In this document: positions 37,313 through 49,972 of the stretch, in pieces
Layout of the letters: each line of letters starts with the position of its first letter
Position numbering within the stretch: position 1 is the stretch's first letter
Origin: Stercorarius parasiticus
Taxonomy: Eukaryota > Chordata > Aves > Charadriiformes > Stercorariidae
DNA: 64,000 bases
Assembly: GCA_013396915.1 (NCBI GenBank)
Contig: VWZL01002832.1
Coordinates: 2,428-66,427, forward strand
Direction of reading: 5' to 3'
Position numbers and translations under genes: made by a program
Notes under the pieces: model-generated
Seen by the model: only the letters and a program-made list of their open reading frames with translations
Told to the model about the DNA's origin: nothing
Database searches by the model: none

Positions 37313-39000
37313 CCCCCGGTATTAATATTTTGCTTTTGAGATGGGGACAGTTGCAGCTATTGCTGGCGGTAGGGGTGGGGGCAAAAACTGGTTGTAGCCC
37401 AGGTAGCTCCTATAAAAACTGGCAAAGAGTTTTACAGCCACCTAATTATTTGTGCCTTTTATTAGTACTTTTTTTAAAATGCAACTTTTGAGTCTGAGCA
37501 GTGACACCCTGAGGGATTATAGTTTACCCAAGGAAAGAACATGATACCACCTATAAAGGAAAGGGCAACATTTTGCCAGATACGCCGGTCCCAGAACATC
37601 CTGAAGGAGTGAGTCCCTCCGTTCCCATGACTAACTCCCAACTGTGGGTGAACATCCACAGCAACAACTTTTCACCTACAACGGAGGCAAAATGCAATAT
37701 GCTGCTGGAAGTAGCCCTGTTGGCTTTGGCCAGCACTGCCAGAGCTTATTTTCTTGGCTCCCAGTGGCTTTGCTGTTATGAAGCACTATAGAAAACCGTT
37801 TACAGAAAGTAGATATGTAAAATGTGCCAGCTATCGAACCCAGGAAGAATCAGCGCCTTCATTTCTCATTCAAGCTCCTTCTAATAAAGGCAGATCACTT
37901 TGCAAGCCCGAAGCATGCAGACATTACTCAGACTGGGGCTGTAATTATCCCGCTGGAAGCAGTGCCAGCTATCCCTTAGTGTAACTTTAACAGAGTATCA
38001 AAGGTGATGCTGGATTTTTATAAAATCAATATCCTGGCTTTTATTCTGCCTGTACAGCCCCCACCATTTCTCTTTTAAACTCGCTTTTGCAAGCGAAGAG
38101 GCTCTGCAGCAACAGAGCGGACTTGAGGTCACAGCACTGTGTGTTTTGGAGGAGCCATAGGATGTCAGTAATCCCCTCCGGGTTAAAAAAGATTAAAAGA
38201 ATTAAAAATCAGTATTTATGATCTATTTAAATAGTGACAAAGGTCTAAACATAGTTAATGTCCTCCCCCCTCCTGCCCCTTAACATCAGCTAAAGTTTTG
38301 TGGCAGCATCCTGAGGGATGCAGCTGTCTTAGGGACCAGATAACACAGGTGGAGCACTAGGTATGACTTTACAACATTTAGAGGGGCTTACACTTACATT
38401 TGTAGAAGGACAGCATTAATAAAGGCAGTGACTAAAAAGAAAAAAATCCATCAAAGGCATTTTTGTTTTAAAGTGCAGCAGATATCTCATATATGTCTAT
38501 CTAGAGGGTCTCTCTTCAGATGCGTGGCTGCAGTGCAAGAGAAGATGCGGCCACACGTCCTATGGGACACAGTACCCCAGGTATCAGGTGTGATGCTGGT
38601 AGTCCTCACTGGCCATCAATCACATCATCACAGCATCTCCTGGCCCTGGCTTGTTCATGTTCTCCCTTCACCTTTCAGCTTTATTTAGCAAATCAGCCCT
38701 TGGGAATAGGTAAGGTGCCAAAAGCAGGCTGGTACCAGATCAAGTGCTAATTGAATTTGGATGGAGCCCAGGCGCTTTCTGCCTTCTTCCAGGTTTTTCT
38801 TTTTAATCATTTTTCTTATCACACACAAGATAACTTTTTATGGGAGGGCATTTTAAGATTACAAAGAGGAAGGATTAATTCTGTGCAGTTTCTATCTTCA
38901 GTGAACGTCATTTTAGTCTCTGTTTCACCAGGTAATTAAAATAAAATTAAAAATAAACTGTGTCACCTCGTCAGTGTCTACATTACTAACAGCTATAAGA

Positions 39001-39027
39001 CCCATTTGGGTACCACCCCCAAATGGG
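39001..39027. repeat. Perfect hairpin (10-bp arms)
   Basis: CCCATTTGGG and CCCAAATGGG pair perfectly around a seven-base loop. No element is recognised. Confidence 0.6.
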
Positions 39028-41750
39028 AAGTAGAAAGCATCCAAACACAGTTTTCTTTGCATGGGGAAATGGAAAAGAGATATTTATGTTTAAAAATCAG
39101 CCTCCCCAATCTCCTGGCAGCTGACGGTACGGAGCAGCCTGCATGCTAAGCTTCTTACAGTCTTTCTTGCTGCCCGACACCTTCAAAAAGTGCCTTTGAG
39201 TTGGCTTTGGGCAGAGAGCAGCGCGTGAGGATGTAGATGTCGCGTGGCTTACAGCCATAAGCCCTGCAGCTACTAAAGCGTGCAAGCAATACATTGCTCC
39301 TTTGGATCACAGAAAGCACCCGGTAATGCCGCTCAAGCATTTCCATAGAACAAGATTGAATTTATCCTCCCTCCCCCATTAATTACAACCCATCAAAACT
39401 TCTGGCAAAATGATGTTACAGACACCCTGAGTTGAAGAAAACTATCCTGATCACCGATATCTAGGATTTTGGCTTACAAAATTCCATTAGCTCGCAGAAA
39501 TATAGTGATGTCCTACATAAACTATTTTTCTTGCAGTGATAAGCTGGAAATATTTCTTTGTATTCTTCTCCTCTTGCTTTTTGTCACATTTTCCCCACTG
39601 TTGCTAATGACTTATTGCTTTGCATACAGTCCCATCAGCTTAGTTTCTTCTCATATAAATATAAAGTCATCATCAGAATGTCACAAGCAGGATGTCATTT
39701 TCCTTAATTTAAGGAAAAATAGGAAGCCAAAAATTATTTATTTGGATACATCGGTATCACCACATACATGTCTTAATTGCCGAGCTCTCACTGTGACCGC
39801 TCAACAGCATAAGAGGCTAGTGGCGGGGAGGGGGGGAAGTCTCCAGCAACTCCAAGGATAGCAGGGATTTCATTCTAGTTTTATCCAGTCCAATCCCCCA
39901 GGCCCTGCGTGGGTTTTGGCATGTTATTATATAAATAATATTAACTCTTCCCCTCTGTAGGCTGTTGCACGACTGCACATGCTCTCAGCCACGCTCCCTT
40001 TCCTTCTGTAGGCAGCCCTGACGTACGGCTGGCTCACTTCCCCCTCCTTCGCCGTCCCGCTGCAACCCAGTGCATTTCTGCCAGCATATAGGCTGCAAGG
40101 AGCACTTTTCTTTTTAATATTGAGAGGGTAAAAATAAAAAAAAACACAAAAAAACCAAACCAAAAGTTAAACTGCACAAGCAAAGACCTCTTGGGGCTAC
40201 AAAAACCTGGCATCCAAATTTAGGTGCTCTGAACATCTACACCTGAATTCCTGCTGTGGGATTATTATTCCCCCCCGCGCCCCCAGTGCTATCCGAGAAG
40301 AGCTTCCCCTCTCTGCATTGTGGTTTTTAAGGCTGTATCCTCACTCCCGTTCTGTACGTGGTAACTTTTGCAAAAATGTTGAATGTGCAGAAAAAGTTAA
40401 GGGCTTTGTCATAACTCAATAAAAAGTAGTCACTTTCTGCCAGACTTGCATCCCTCCCTCACCTTTTAAACGGAAGATTGCCACGTAATAACTTCCTTTT
40501 TTATCTTCTTCCATCACTTGATCTTATTACAAATTTAAGTGCATCTTTTCTGTAAAGCTTTTTAAAAATATAAAATTAAAAAATTAAAAATAATTGTAAA
40601 TTGATAATAAAAATCCCTTCACCTTTCAAGAAAGCTCACCCTCCAGAGCATTTCAGCTTTTCTCCAACCCTCACCTGGAATGGCAGCATCTGAAACATCC
40701 CTCAGTTTCTTCAAAGGCAGGAGGAAGAATTCGGATCAATATGTCTCAGGAAAGCACTAAGAAACCATGCACAGGAGGAGGAACAAAGCCTGTTGAGGAG
40801 CACTGTCCAACACATGTGCAAAACAGCACATTTATAACCCAAAACTTGGCAAAGCCAGAGCCAGCACAGACACTGGGGGGTCACCCTCTGGGGAGTGATG
40901 GAGAACAACATCAGGAGTTGTAGGAATTCAAGCCCGAGAATATACATTTTTCTGCTATGAAACCCATCACAGCACTTTCTCATTCTTGCAAAACCACAGG
41001 AATGAAAGAGCCTTCATGATCACTTGCTTCTCTGTCCAAAAAATAATAATAATAAAAAAAGTAATCCTCTGCAAAAAGGAGCTGCCATACTTGGTAGTTA
41101 CATTTCCCCAGCACGAGCAACAGGGCCTGCGAGTGGCATTATTGCTGTGAAACAGGGTTCTGACACGTGGAAAATATTTAATGCCAGATATTAAATCCCA
41201 ATACCTCATTCTTCTGAGACAGACAGGAAAAGACACACAGACACAAAGTCAAGTTCTTGATGAAATGGCTGCTCTGAGGTTCCTGATGGGAAACGACACA
41301 ATTGACCAAAGTCTCCTGATTTCCTGCAACATGTTACCATGTCAAGCAATGACTATGTCCTTCACTTCTTTTGAACCAACCAGGTGGTTCCCAGATGAGC
41401 ACTCTGAGCCACTTTCCATGCTTTTGCAGAAAAAAAAAAAACATACAGTTCCAGATCTTAAATATTTCCATCTCTTTTTGTTGCACAGTGGTGCTCTCAA
41501 GATGAGCAAAATACTGCTATTTGCTTCTAGGTAAGAGCCCTTCATTGCCCAACCATCACCATGGGAAGATTCACTAATTTTTATTTTGTCTCCTCTCTGA
41601 AGTACTATTGAGACAGACTAGAAATATATTCAAGTTCAATATTGCTTGGGACTCTTAAAGGCAAAACCTCTGAAGTCAAGAAAACAATAGGTCGTAAGTT
41701 ACAGTAGTCAAAAGGCTTCTTTGATTGCCACCATGTAGATGACTGGAGAT

Positions 41751-41928
41751 TGGTGGCAGAGCCCTGGCACAGGCTGCCCAGAGAGGTGGTGGAGTCTCCA
41801 TCTCTGCAGACATTCCAAACCCGCCTGGACGCGTTTCTGTGCAACCTGCTCTGGGTGACCCTGCTCTGGCAGGGGGCTGGACTAGATGATCTCCAGAGGT
41901 CCCTTCCAGCCCTATGATTCTATGATTG
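41751..41928 (+). mobile_element. CR1 LINE 3' end, 5'-truncated
   Basis: The element starts inside the C-terminal part of CR1 ORF2 ('ccctggcacaggctgcccag', then 'gaggtggtggagtctccatc'). It continues into the short 3' UTR with 'ctggactagatgatct' and 'aggtcccttccagccc'. It ends in 'tatgattctatgatt', the CR1-type octamer tail without poly(A). Only about 180 bases remain, as expected for typical severe CR1 5' truncation. No intact frame is present. It points opposite to the larger CR1 copy 1 kb downstream. Confidence 0.85.
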
Positions 41929-42131
41929 CCTGAGGGTCCACCTATCACCACTAAAACGTTTTGTTACTTCCACTAGTACGTCTCCCAAGAGACATGTACG
42001 CCCCTGAAGGTTTTAAGGTCTTTTCAGGGAAATTGGTACAGGAACCCAGTCTTACCACCACAGCAGGCTCGGGCTGGAGGCACCAAGGTTGCTGTCCCTG
42101 GCCCAACCCCACTCCCAGCAGGCTCAACATT

Positions 42132-42195
42132 GCAGGTTGCTCATGGCTATGTCCTAGCAAGTCAGGGCATCTCTGTCTCAAGAATGGATTTTCCA
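42132..42195 (-). mobile_element. Decayed CR1 fragment
   Basis: On the plus strand, 'gcaggttgctcatggctatg' and 'tcctagcaagt' lead to 'caagaatggattttcca'. This order parallels the reverse complement of an older CR1 3' region ('gcaggttgctcagggc', 'tgtccag', 'aaggatggagattcca'). The match is partial and both ends are unclear. Confidence 0.4.
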
Positions 42196-42952
42196 AAGCA
42201 CTAAGCCCAGTCATGGAACAAAGTGACTTCATCCTTTCTGCTCTGCACGCTGTATCATGCCTAATAACATTGGTGTCAGAGGGCAAGGTCCAGCAGCACA
42301 ACACAGCTGCTGGCAGCCACCTGGCCAGCCACAAATACATTAAGCCACCAGTGGTCTATTTGGAGACAGAAGCGTTTCTGTAAAATGCTCAGCATGTCAT
42401 CTGCGACAAATCTAAAAAGCTTTCTGCTCCTTACAATCATGTTCAACTGCCAAAATAAAACCAGTGTGCTTAGCGTGACAACTGACAGTTATCTTGGGAA
42501 GATGATACCAGGCCTGACCGCAAAAGGCTGATCTTCCTGAGCACCCCCCATGTTTATATTTGATCAGCTCCAAAACCAGGCTGTGCTATGGCTGAGGGTA
42601 TTTGTGGAAGTCTACTTTGAGGTTTAATCCATCTTTTCCTTCCTGAGGTCTGCTAATCTCTTGCCTTCGAACATAGCATAGAGATGACAACTCAAAAGTA
42701 AACAGCGAGAAGAAACTCACTTGAGATGTCAAAAATGGCTCTTTAAAATTAGGAAGGTGATAAAGCAGTTGGAAAATGACCATTGCCTGTTTGGCTATAA
42801 AGGGAACATTCAGCAGCAGTAACACCAAATGGGAGCTGGTCCTGTGCCAAAAATGGGTCTATGGGATCTGTATATAAGTTTCAGGCAACGACTGCAGGGG
42901 AAGTGGTGACCTCCAAGCGCAGCCTCAAGCTCCATGTTTATTTTCCCACAAA

Positions 42953-43421
42953 TAGAATCATAGAATTGTTAGGGTAGGAAGGGACCTTAAAGATCATCTA
43001 GTTCCAACCTCCCTGCCATGGACAGGGACACCTCCCACTAGATCAGGTTGCTCAGAGCCCCATCCAGCCTGGCCTTAAAAAATTCCAGGGATGGGGCTTC
43101 CACCACCTCTCTGGGCAACCTGTTCCAGTGCCTCACCACCCTCATGGGGAAGAACTTCCTAACATCCAGTCTGAATCATCCCATCTCTAGTTTTAATCCA
43201 TTCCCTCTAGTCCTACCATTACCCGACATCCTAAAAAGTCCCTCACCAGCTTTCTTATAGGCTCCCTTAAGATACTGGTAGGCCACTATAAGGTCTCCTC
43301 GGAGCCTTCTTTTCTCCAGACTGAACAACCCCAACTCTCTCAGTCTGCCCTCACAGGAGAGGTGCTCCAGCCCTCTGATCATCCTCGTGGCCCTTCTCTG
43401 GACACGTTCCAGCACATCCAT
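42953..43421 (-). mobile_element. CR1 LINE 3' end with ORF2 C-terminus
   Basis: This is a clear CR1 copy in reverse orientation. Its 3' tail lies on the left: 'tagaatcatagaattg', the reverse complement of the CR1 octamers, then 'ggaagggaccttaaagatc'. The ORF2 C-terminal region lies on the right. Translating the minus strand from 43421 to 43176 gives about 80 residues without a stop, including [25 protein letters not shown] and RTRGNGLK, which are typical of the end of CR1 ORF2. The endonuclease and reverse transcriptase are missing through 5' truncation, so it is not mobile. It is better preserved than its neighbours and is therefore probably younger. It lies between two older minus-strand fragments. 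Confidence 0.95.
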
Positions 43422-43593
43422 ATAGCTTTTGTGTTGTGCTATTACGACTTAAAAAACCCGTCAAGAGTTGCTTTCATGAAGTGGCAACATGCGCGGCCGC
43501 TCTGGCTCGGCATTGCCCACATCACCAAGCAATCCCACCAAGCTCCAGCCAGTGGCACTGGGGTGGACGTCTTGAGCATGAGCTTTCTCCCAG

Positions 43594-43675
43594 CTACAGC
43601 AGGCTCCTCGGGGCAGCGACTGGGAGCATCAGGGCAGTCCCCAAGGATGGGGATTTCCTATCCTGTCCCAGGGAT
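43594..43675 (-). mobile_element. Decayed CR1-like fragment
   Basis: On the plus strand, 'cagcaggctcctcggggc' is followed, after a gap, by 'ccccaaggatggggatttcc' and 'tatcctgtccca'. These parallel the old CR1 words 'gcaggttgctcagggc', 'ccaaggatggagattcca' and 'acctgtccc'. The similarity is weak and only the 'ccaaggatgg' part is persuasive. Confidence 0.35.
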
Positions 43676-46600
43676 AGTCTTCCAGGGGACTCTTCACCCA
43701 TCAGCGAGGCTGGCTTTAGACCACAGAAACAGCCACCATTCCTCACTTTGCTACTGCAGCCCAGCTCCTGGACAGTGCAGTCATTAACTCCATTATTTAT
43801 TATTGTTATTATTCTTCCATGGCTCAGCTTGCAACCTGCTTTCCTAGGACACCATATGAGCTTCAACTACTTCGCAAACACACTGAGAATATTTGACTTT
43901 ACGAGACCGGCTAGCACCCTGGGACATCCCTGTCATGTGCTGTTTTGTGAAGCTTTTTAACTTTTACATTTTTATGTCAATATTAAGGTGTTTTAGATTA
44001 ACTGTTTATTTAATTTCTTTCTGTAAAGCTTGCATTCTCAGAGAGCATCCTGTAGCTTCCTAGCCTTTATTTGGATTTCCACAGCATTTTAACAATAATA
44101 ATGTAATTTCCCAGCAGAGCCGTTAACGTCAATCTCTGACTGAGAAATTAATATACTGAATGTCAATGTTCCTTTCCACTTCAGTTTTGCCTTGATTTGC
44201 AGCTATTTTTACCTTGCTTCCCTTAAGGGCTCTGTGCTTTCTAAATACGTTTTCATTTTAAAATCCCAACCAACATTCAGCTTCTATGCCCTTTGCTTTT
44301 GGAAGCTACTGACCAGAGAAACCATTCAAAGAGGAAAGATCCTTAGCTGCCTGCAAACTCTCCCAACACAAGTTTTCATCAAATCTTCCTTAGAAACAGG
44401 CTTTTTTTAATGATTAAATACTTTTTGACTAATGACACCACACACTGCTGACCACAAATGTTCACACTGTCTTAGGGGGAGAAATAACTAAAAAGCCCAT
44501 GGATTTGCAAAGGCATTATGAAAAGTACAACCTAGAAGTTCAGTCAACACTGACTTTAGCAGCAAAATCTTATGTATTTCAGGTAGAGCAGGTAAAATAA
44601 ATTAATGAAGGTTTGTTTCATTAGGTACAAATGGATCATGGATATGTTACAGTTGGGGAATCTTTTTTTTTTTTTTTAAATCTAGCAAATATTTACAGTG
44701 AAAGATGAGAAGAGTTACTGATGCTTCTGAAACATCTTGCATATAGTGAGAGTATATAGTTGTCACAAGCTGTTTTCAGAAATAACGTTTTTCTGGTTTT
44801 TTACCTGAAGTTCAAAGCTGTATTTATGACCTTCTTTATACTTTCTGTTAAAGACGTGAAAACACAAGTTCAGCAAGAGGTACCTAACATCAAAGGAGCA
44901 TCTGTGGTATAGACCAGCTCAGTAAGGGGAGCAAAACCAACAAAACCAGATGCCTTTTCTTAAAGTATAAATTAGTATTTTTCCTCTGGTCAATTTGTTC
45001 TTCATTTGAGCATTTTATGCATCACCTGCTTCCCATATTAGAGCCTGAAAACAGCTAGATAAGCACGTTCTGCTCCCATGAACCACCTTATTCATCAGCC
45101 AAGGGATGCTGTCTGTTTTTCAAAGTAAAAGGACAGGGGACAGTTGCTATTCAGAGTCACTCTTTACCACCCAGATAAAGTTGTGTTTATGCATATATTA
45201 AGAAAAAAAAAATACCAAGGCGATGGAACCAGCTGTATTATTTTAGAAATCTTATTTTCCCCCCACCCCCTCTTTCCAGGCTTAGTCCCACAGGCAAAAC
45301 GACCTCTCGCCAGTACAAAAGCCTGGCGCACCCAGCTGAACTGGGACCTGTGGGCACCAGAAAAGCTTGTGGCAACTCACCTGGGAAGCGGTTTTTCGTC
45401 CAGCCTTCAATGACCACCCAAGGCTGGGTATAAAACCTCTTCATACTCCTTCTCCACTGAAGTCAGGGCCCGTAAAAAACAAATTTCTGCGATCCACAAA
45501 GCAGACTTCAAACCGACTTCAGGTCTTCGGCTGACATTTTTCCTATTGTAATTGGACTCTTGCCGCTTTAAAAAAAAAAAAAAAAATATGTGTCCCCCCC
45601 CTACAGTTTGAAGCATGGGAAACAACACTCTGAGTGAACCTACACTTGAAGGTGCACATGCTGAGCTATGCTCTGCATCTGCCTTTAAAAGACACTATGA
45701 AACTCCTTTTCCCACTGAAATTTCCCACTAGCCATAAAAAAAAAAAAAAGCGTTAGGCAGAAGGGACTCGTTGCCCACAAGCGAGATCCCCATTACATTA
45801 ATTCTACTTACACTGTTGTCACACAAGGAGGGGATGTGTTATTCTAAGTGGTACCTGAATTAAAGAAGTCCTCAGCCTAGCTGGGATTTTTGGGTTGATG
45901 CTTGTAATACCTTTCTGCAGAAGAATTTCAAGATCTAAATCACCTGAAGTGCTGCATCTTAGATGTCTGGTAAAGCCGCATTTTTTTCCAGAGGTCATTT
46001 GCACGCAGCTGAAATTCTTCCAACATCTAAAATACCCTGATTTTAGCTGAAAATCAAAGTGCATTTGCATAGTGCCAAACAGTTAATGTGATCACAGTCT
46101 TGCCAGCACCCCTGCACTCACATTTTAATGAGATTTAGTGTCCAACGTGCTGTCTGCTGTATCTCTGAAAAAATCCATAATCTTTCCAGGATTTTGTATT
46201 ACAGCTGACTTGCACTGTATGATACATACACTGCGTTCAACTCCTGCACTCCCACTCTAAACCCTGCAGTGTAACTTCTGATTTGAGAAGAACATGCCCA
46301 TCAGCATCCCATGTCCAGGCCACAAGGGTCCCGTTCACCTTCCAAGTGTGTCCTTGTCCTGGAGCAAGCCTCCAGAGGAACAACTATTGCTACGTATTCT
46401 CTCAATGGCAGGCTACTAATTTTTTTCTACTCTATGCAGAATATATAGACTTTGCTTCTTTATGGGGATGCACTGTCCTGTATGTGCGCTTTGGCTTTAG
46501 CTCCTTGAAAATATGGCAACTCCAGCTAAAGTCCGACACTGCTTCGATCTGGGCTTACTCCTGCTCAGTGCACCACTGGTGCTGCCTCCTGCAAACACAC

Positions 46601-49041
46601 CTCTGCCTTGCAGCCAGACCCCTGTACTTTTTTCTTTTGCTCTGTCCCTGCAAGTTACTGGTGGCCTGTTTCTCACAGATTCGCTCTGGGGAGGGAATTG
46701 CATACGTTGGTGGAGAAAACAGGCTGAATTATTCTCACCTTATCCTTCAATTTGGCAAATTTTTGCAGCTTCTTCCATATTTAAGGAACAACCTTCTTAC
46801 TGTCTCTTTTCAGCTTTAGTTTGGAATACGTAATCAGAAGACACCTCCAAACCACCTCTCTATCTCAAAAAAGTCTCAAAGCCCACGTGTCCTGCTCATG
46901 AGCTTTCCTTCCTTCTTGGTTTCCCTGCAAACGAGAAACATCAAAGCTTTGCTCTTCCCAGACGGGTTCATATTCTCCCACTACCTACAGCAGCATCTTA
47001 AAACCAGCTTGTTCATCCCCATCCAGCAGTAGGACGTTGAGCACGTCTTCCGTCCCTCTGCCCCAGTAAAACTTTAAAAACTTGAGAGAGGAGCCTAGGG
47101 AACGAGAGAGGGAGATACACAAATTGCTGAATACATCAAACAAAAAAAGTCAATCAAATCACAGCATCCTGGGAGATTTGGCAGTGCAGCCTGTAAGCTT
47201 TAAAGAATCAGCCACCGCCTCTACATCCAGCTTGTTACAAGAGCCAAGAGATGCTGCACAGCTCTTGGATGGAAGTGCAATAAGCATGGCTGACAGAGGA
47301 TTAGATTGCTCCTCTCTAGTTGTCTTTTCTTTTTCCTCCAACCTCTCTCAAATCAAATCCTTCCAGAGAATAACTCCATCTAAGGCTAAGTGGAAAACAT
47401 CCAGCCTAAGTCTGGCAAGTTTATAGGCATCTGAAAGTGGGTCATTTCAGAAGAGTGAGCAGTGGCTTTACCTAGCACAGCCCGCTGCAGCCTGGTAACC
47501 GGTGATGCTTTGCTGTGCATTTCCTATTTCCATAATTAATATGACGACTTTTCCTTCCCTGGATTCAAGTCTGGTTGCATCTCTTTAAGACCTGAGAGGA
47601 GCAATCTCATGGCAAATGCAGCATGGCCCAACTATTCAGTCAGCGGTGAGAAGTAAAACAGTTTTGATACTGATAAATAACAGGTAGAGTTACTGAATAC
47701 CTTGAATATTTTTCCTGTTTTATTACTTAGGACATTCCTGCAAGACCACTTTTAGAAACCCAGGGAACCTTCTGCATTTTCAAGATAAACACTTTTATTT
47801 TCTGTGCTCTGTCTTATGTATACACTTCATACTCAACAGCATAAAAGTTTCATCCGATATAAACTGAATGAGCCTGCTTACATATTGGAAAAAAAAAATA
47901 ACTTGTGCTATTTCTGGAATACAACTACTTGTTGATTCCAGAAAAGGTAATAAAAAAAGAAAAAGGATTTGTTGAGCAAGAGAAATGGAGAGCCAGACTC
48001 AAAGGGAAACATGTTTCCTTTGCAAAGTGGGTTAGCACTGCAAAACTCAGTGTCCAGAGGGGGAAAAAAAAAAAAAAGCTAGTGGGGGAAGAAAAAAAAA
48101 TAATAGAGGTTTAACCTGTGACAGTGCTGCACCCCAGATAACCAACAGTTTCTGAGGTCTTGCAAGGAGCCGCATCCCAGGGACCCCACTGAATTCTTAC
48201 AATATTGGCACTTCTTAAAAAATTCAGCTTTTAGACACATTAGACTGCTCTAAGCTCACAATAAATGTACATGCTGTACTTCCATTTGCACTGAAAAGGT
48301 CTTCAAAAGTTGCCATGCGTGCTATGGAAAAGCAAGGTCCTACCCTTCTGTGTGATTTTTACACTTACTAGATGAATAAAACAATTGAAATTTGTTCCCT
48401 CAACCGTGTTAAATACAGTTTTATAATAGCATTGATTTTGAATACTCTGGCAGGATTTTTGTAGCAGCATCTTTCTCTAGAAGGTTTCAGTAACTGTGGA
48501 GTAGTTACAAGGATGGTGCATTATGGCCTGTAGAAAAGTTAATGGTGAGTGACAGATAGAAAGTCTTCAGTTCTCTCATGGATAGAAAGTGTGCTGCCCA
48601 CCCCTGCCTATTACTGACAGCGAAAACACCTAGATAAGCTAATTCATACCCCTAAGAGACTATTCCATAGGAAAACGCAGGTGACTAACTACAAGGCAGA
48701 AATTCAGGTCAGGCCATCTGTCCATCAGAAGGAGTACAAGCAGAAGATATTTACTCCTTTACAGTGACTTTTGTGACATTTCTCACCTGCAAGAGTTGAC
48801 AGTGTTGTTGACAAGAAAAGACAAAACCAACAAAATCAAACCTAACCGATTCTGAGAATATGACCAAAAAAAATGAAACCACGGCACTTGAGCTCTGACT
48901 TCACAGTCACTTTCAGCTCAGAGTTGGTCTCCTTCCGTATCCACAAGTCAGTCTGTGGTTCTTCCTGGACTGGTGATGGTACAGTTACACAGCAGTAAAA
49001 TCTTTCGAGATCAAATTCATTTGTCAGAAATCAGGTGTCGT

Positions 49042-49079
49042 CCCCCCCCCCCCCNNNNNNNNNNNNNNNNNNCCCCCCC
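49042..49079. repeat. Poly-C tract containing an 18-base N gap
   Basis: Thirteen C (49042-49054), eighteen N (49055-49072) and seven C (49073-49079) form what is most simply one long C run whose length could not be resolved. The minus strand would be G-rich with quadruplex potential. The stated gap size may not be the real length. Confidence 0.85.
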
Positions 49080-49942
49080 TTCAAAAAACCTCGATTAGGT
49101 TTCCAGCTTGACATACAGAAACAATCCATTAAGAAAATTAAATTAGGCCACCACAAGATGCCCTGAAGACCTTCTTGACAAAGCGAAAAAAAGGAAAAAA
49201 AAAAGAGAAAAATATAATTAGCCAGTATTGACTAAAATTGATTAAACCTTTTTCAAAAAGATATTTTAAAAAAATGCAATGTTTTATCTTGAAACCATCC
49301 CAACAGTCGAGTCAACCCAAAAGGAATTTCAGGTTTCTTCATTCCACAAGAGGAGGGGGGAAAAAAACACCCAAAACCAAACCACCACATACACAATTAT
49401 TCCAGTTGACCAAAAGTACACATTTTTTGTTTGCTGGCTGAACCAGAAAGCAAAGTTTTCTACTCATCTCTGTCCTTGAGGGCAAGGTTTGCAAGTAGGA
49501 GTGAGCTGAATACTTGTGATGATGAGTAAAGCAGAAGAGTGGCTAGCACGCTGCCGGCTGCCTTGGCTCTGTGCTGACACCCTATAAAAACCTACACGCA
49601 TCACCCAGAGCAGCAGCAAATCCTAGCACACTGGGACGAAATCAGTGGAGTTGGCTCCAACCATACTTTGAAGGTAAAGTTATTCTACTTATTGCAGCAA
49701 TTGGCCTTAGCACATGAATGCTCAAGACCCTGTTTGGTGACTGCTTTGAAGCAGACATATGCTGGAAATTATTTAGAATTGAAGTGAACTTTTCTGCTTG
49801 CTGATCCAGAAAGGGTTTAACAATTTGTAGGCTAGTCCAGGTCTATTTAGATTAACCAGCTTTTTGTTAGCTCCATTGGAAACCAAAGTGTAGGTCCAGA
49901 AAGCACCTCCAGAAATGGTCTTCAGGGCTTCCCAACCTTGTG

Positions 49943-49972
49943 AAGGGCCCAGGGGCCCTTTGAAGGGCCCTT
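49943..49972. repeat. Clustered GGGCCC inverted repeats
   Basis: AAGGGCCC and GGGCCCTT face each other two bases apart (49943-49960). The self-complementary AAGGGCCCTT follows at 49963-49972. 'TGAAGGGCCC' occurs twice within 30 bases, so a small duplication is likely. Confidence 0.6.

Larger units (their letters stand above)
34306..41750. other. Unique non-coding DNA, no gene recognised
   Basis: This is about 7.4 kb lacking a recognisable gene. It contains a compound GT-type microsatellite (about 34544-34574), a TCF plus homeodomain cluster, a CTCF-like word, an AT dinucleotide run, a 19-bp tandem duplication and a 10-bp-arm hairpin, most listed separately. Open frames of up to about 200 codons near 34.4-35.0 kb are low-complexity products of GC-rich DNA. 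Confidence 0.6.

Noticed and set aside
46283..46819. 178-codon open frame, rich in cysteine, leucine and phenylalanine
   Set aside because: I recognise no domain. Other frames overlap it on both strands, and there is no supporting promoter or splice structure. Its length is possible by chance in 64 kb read in six frames.
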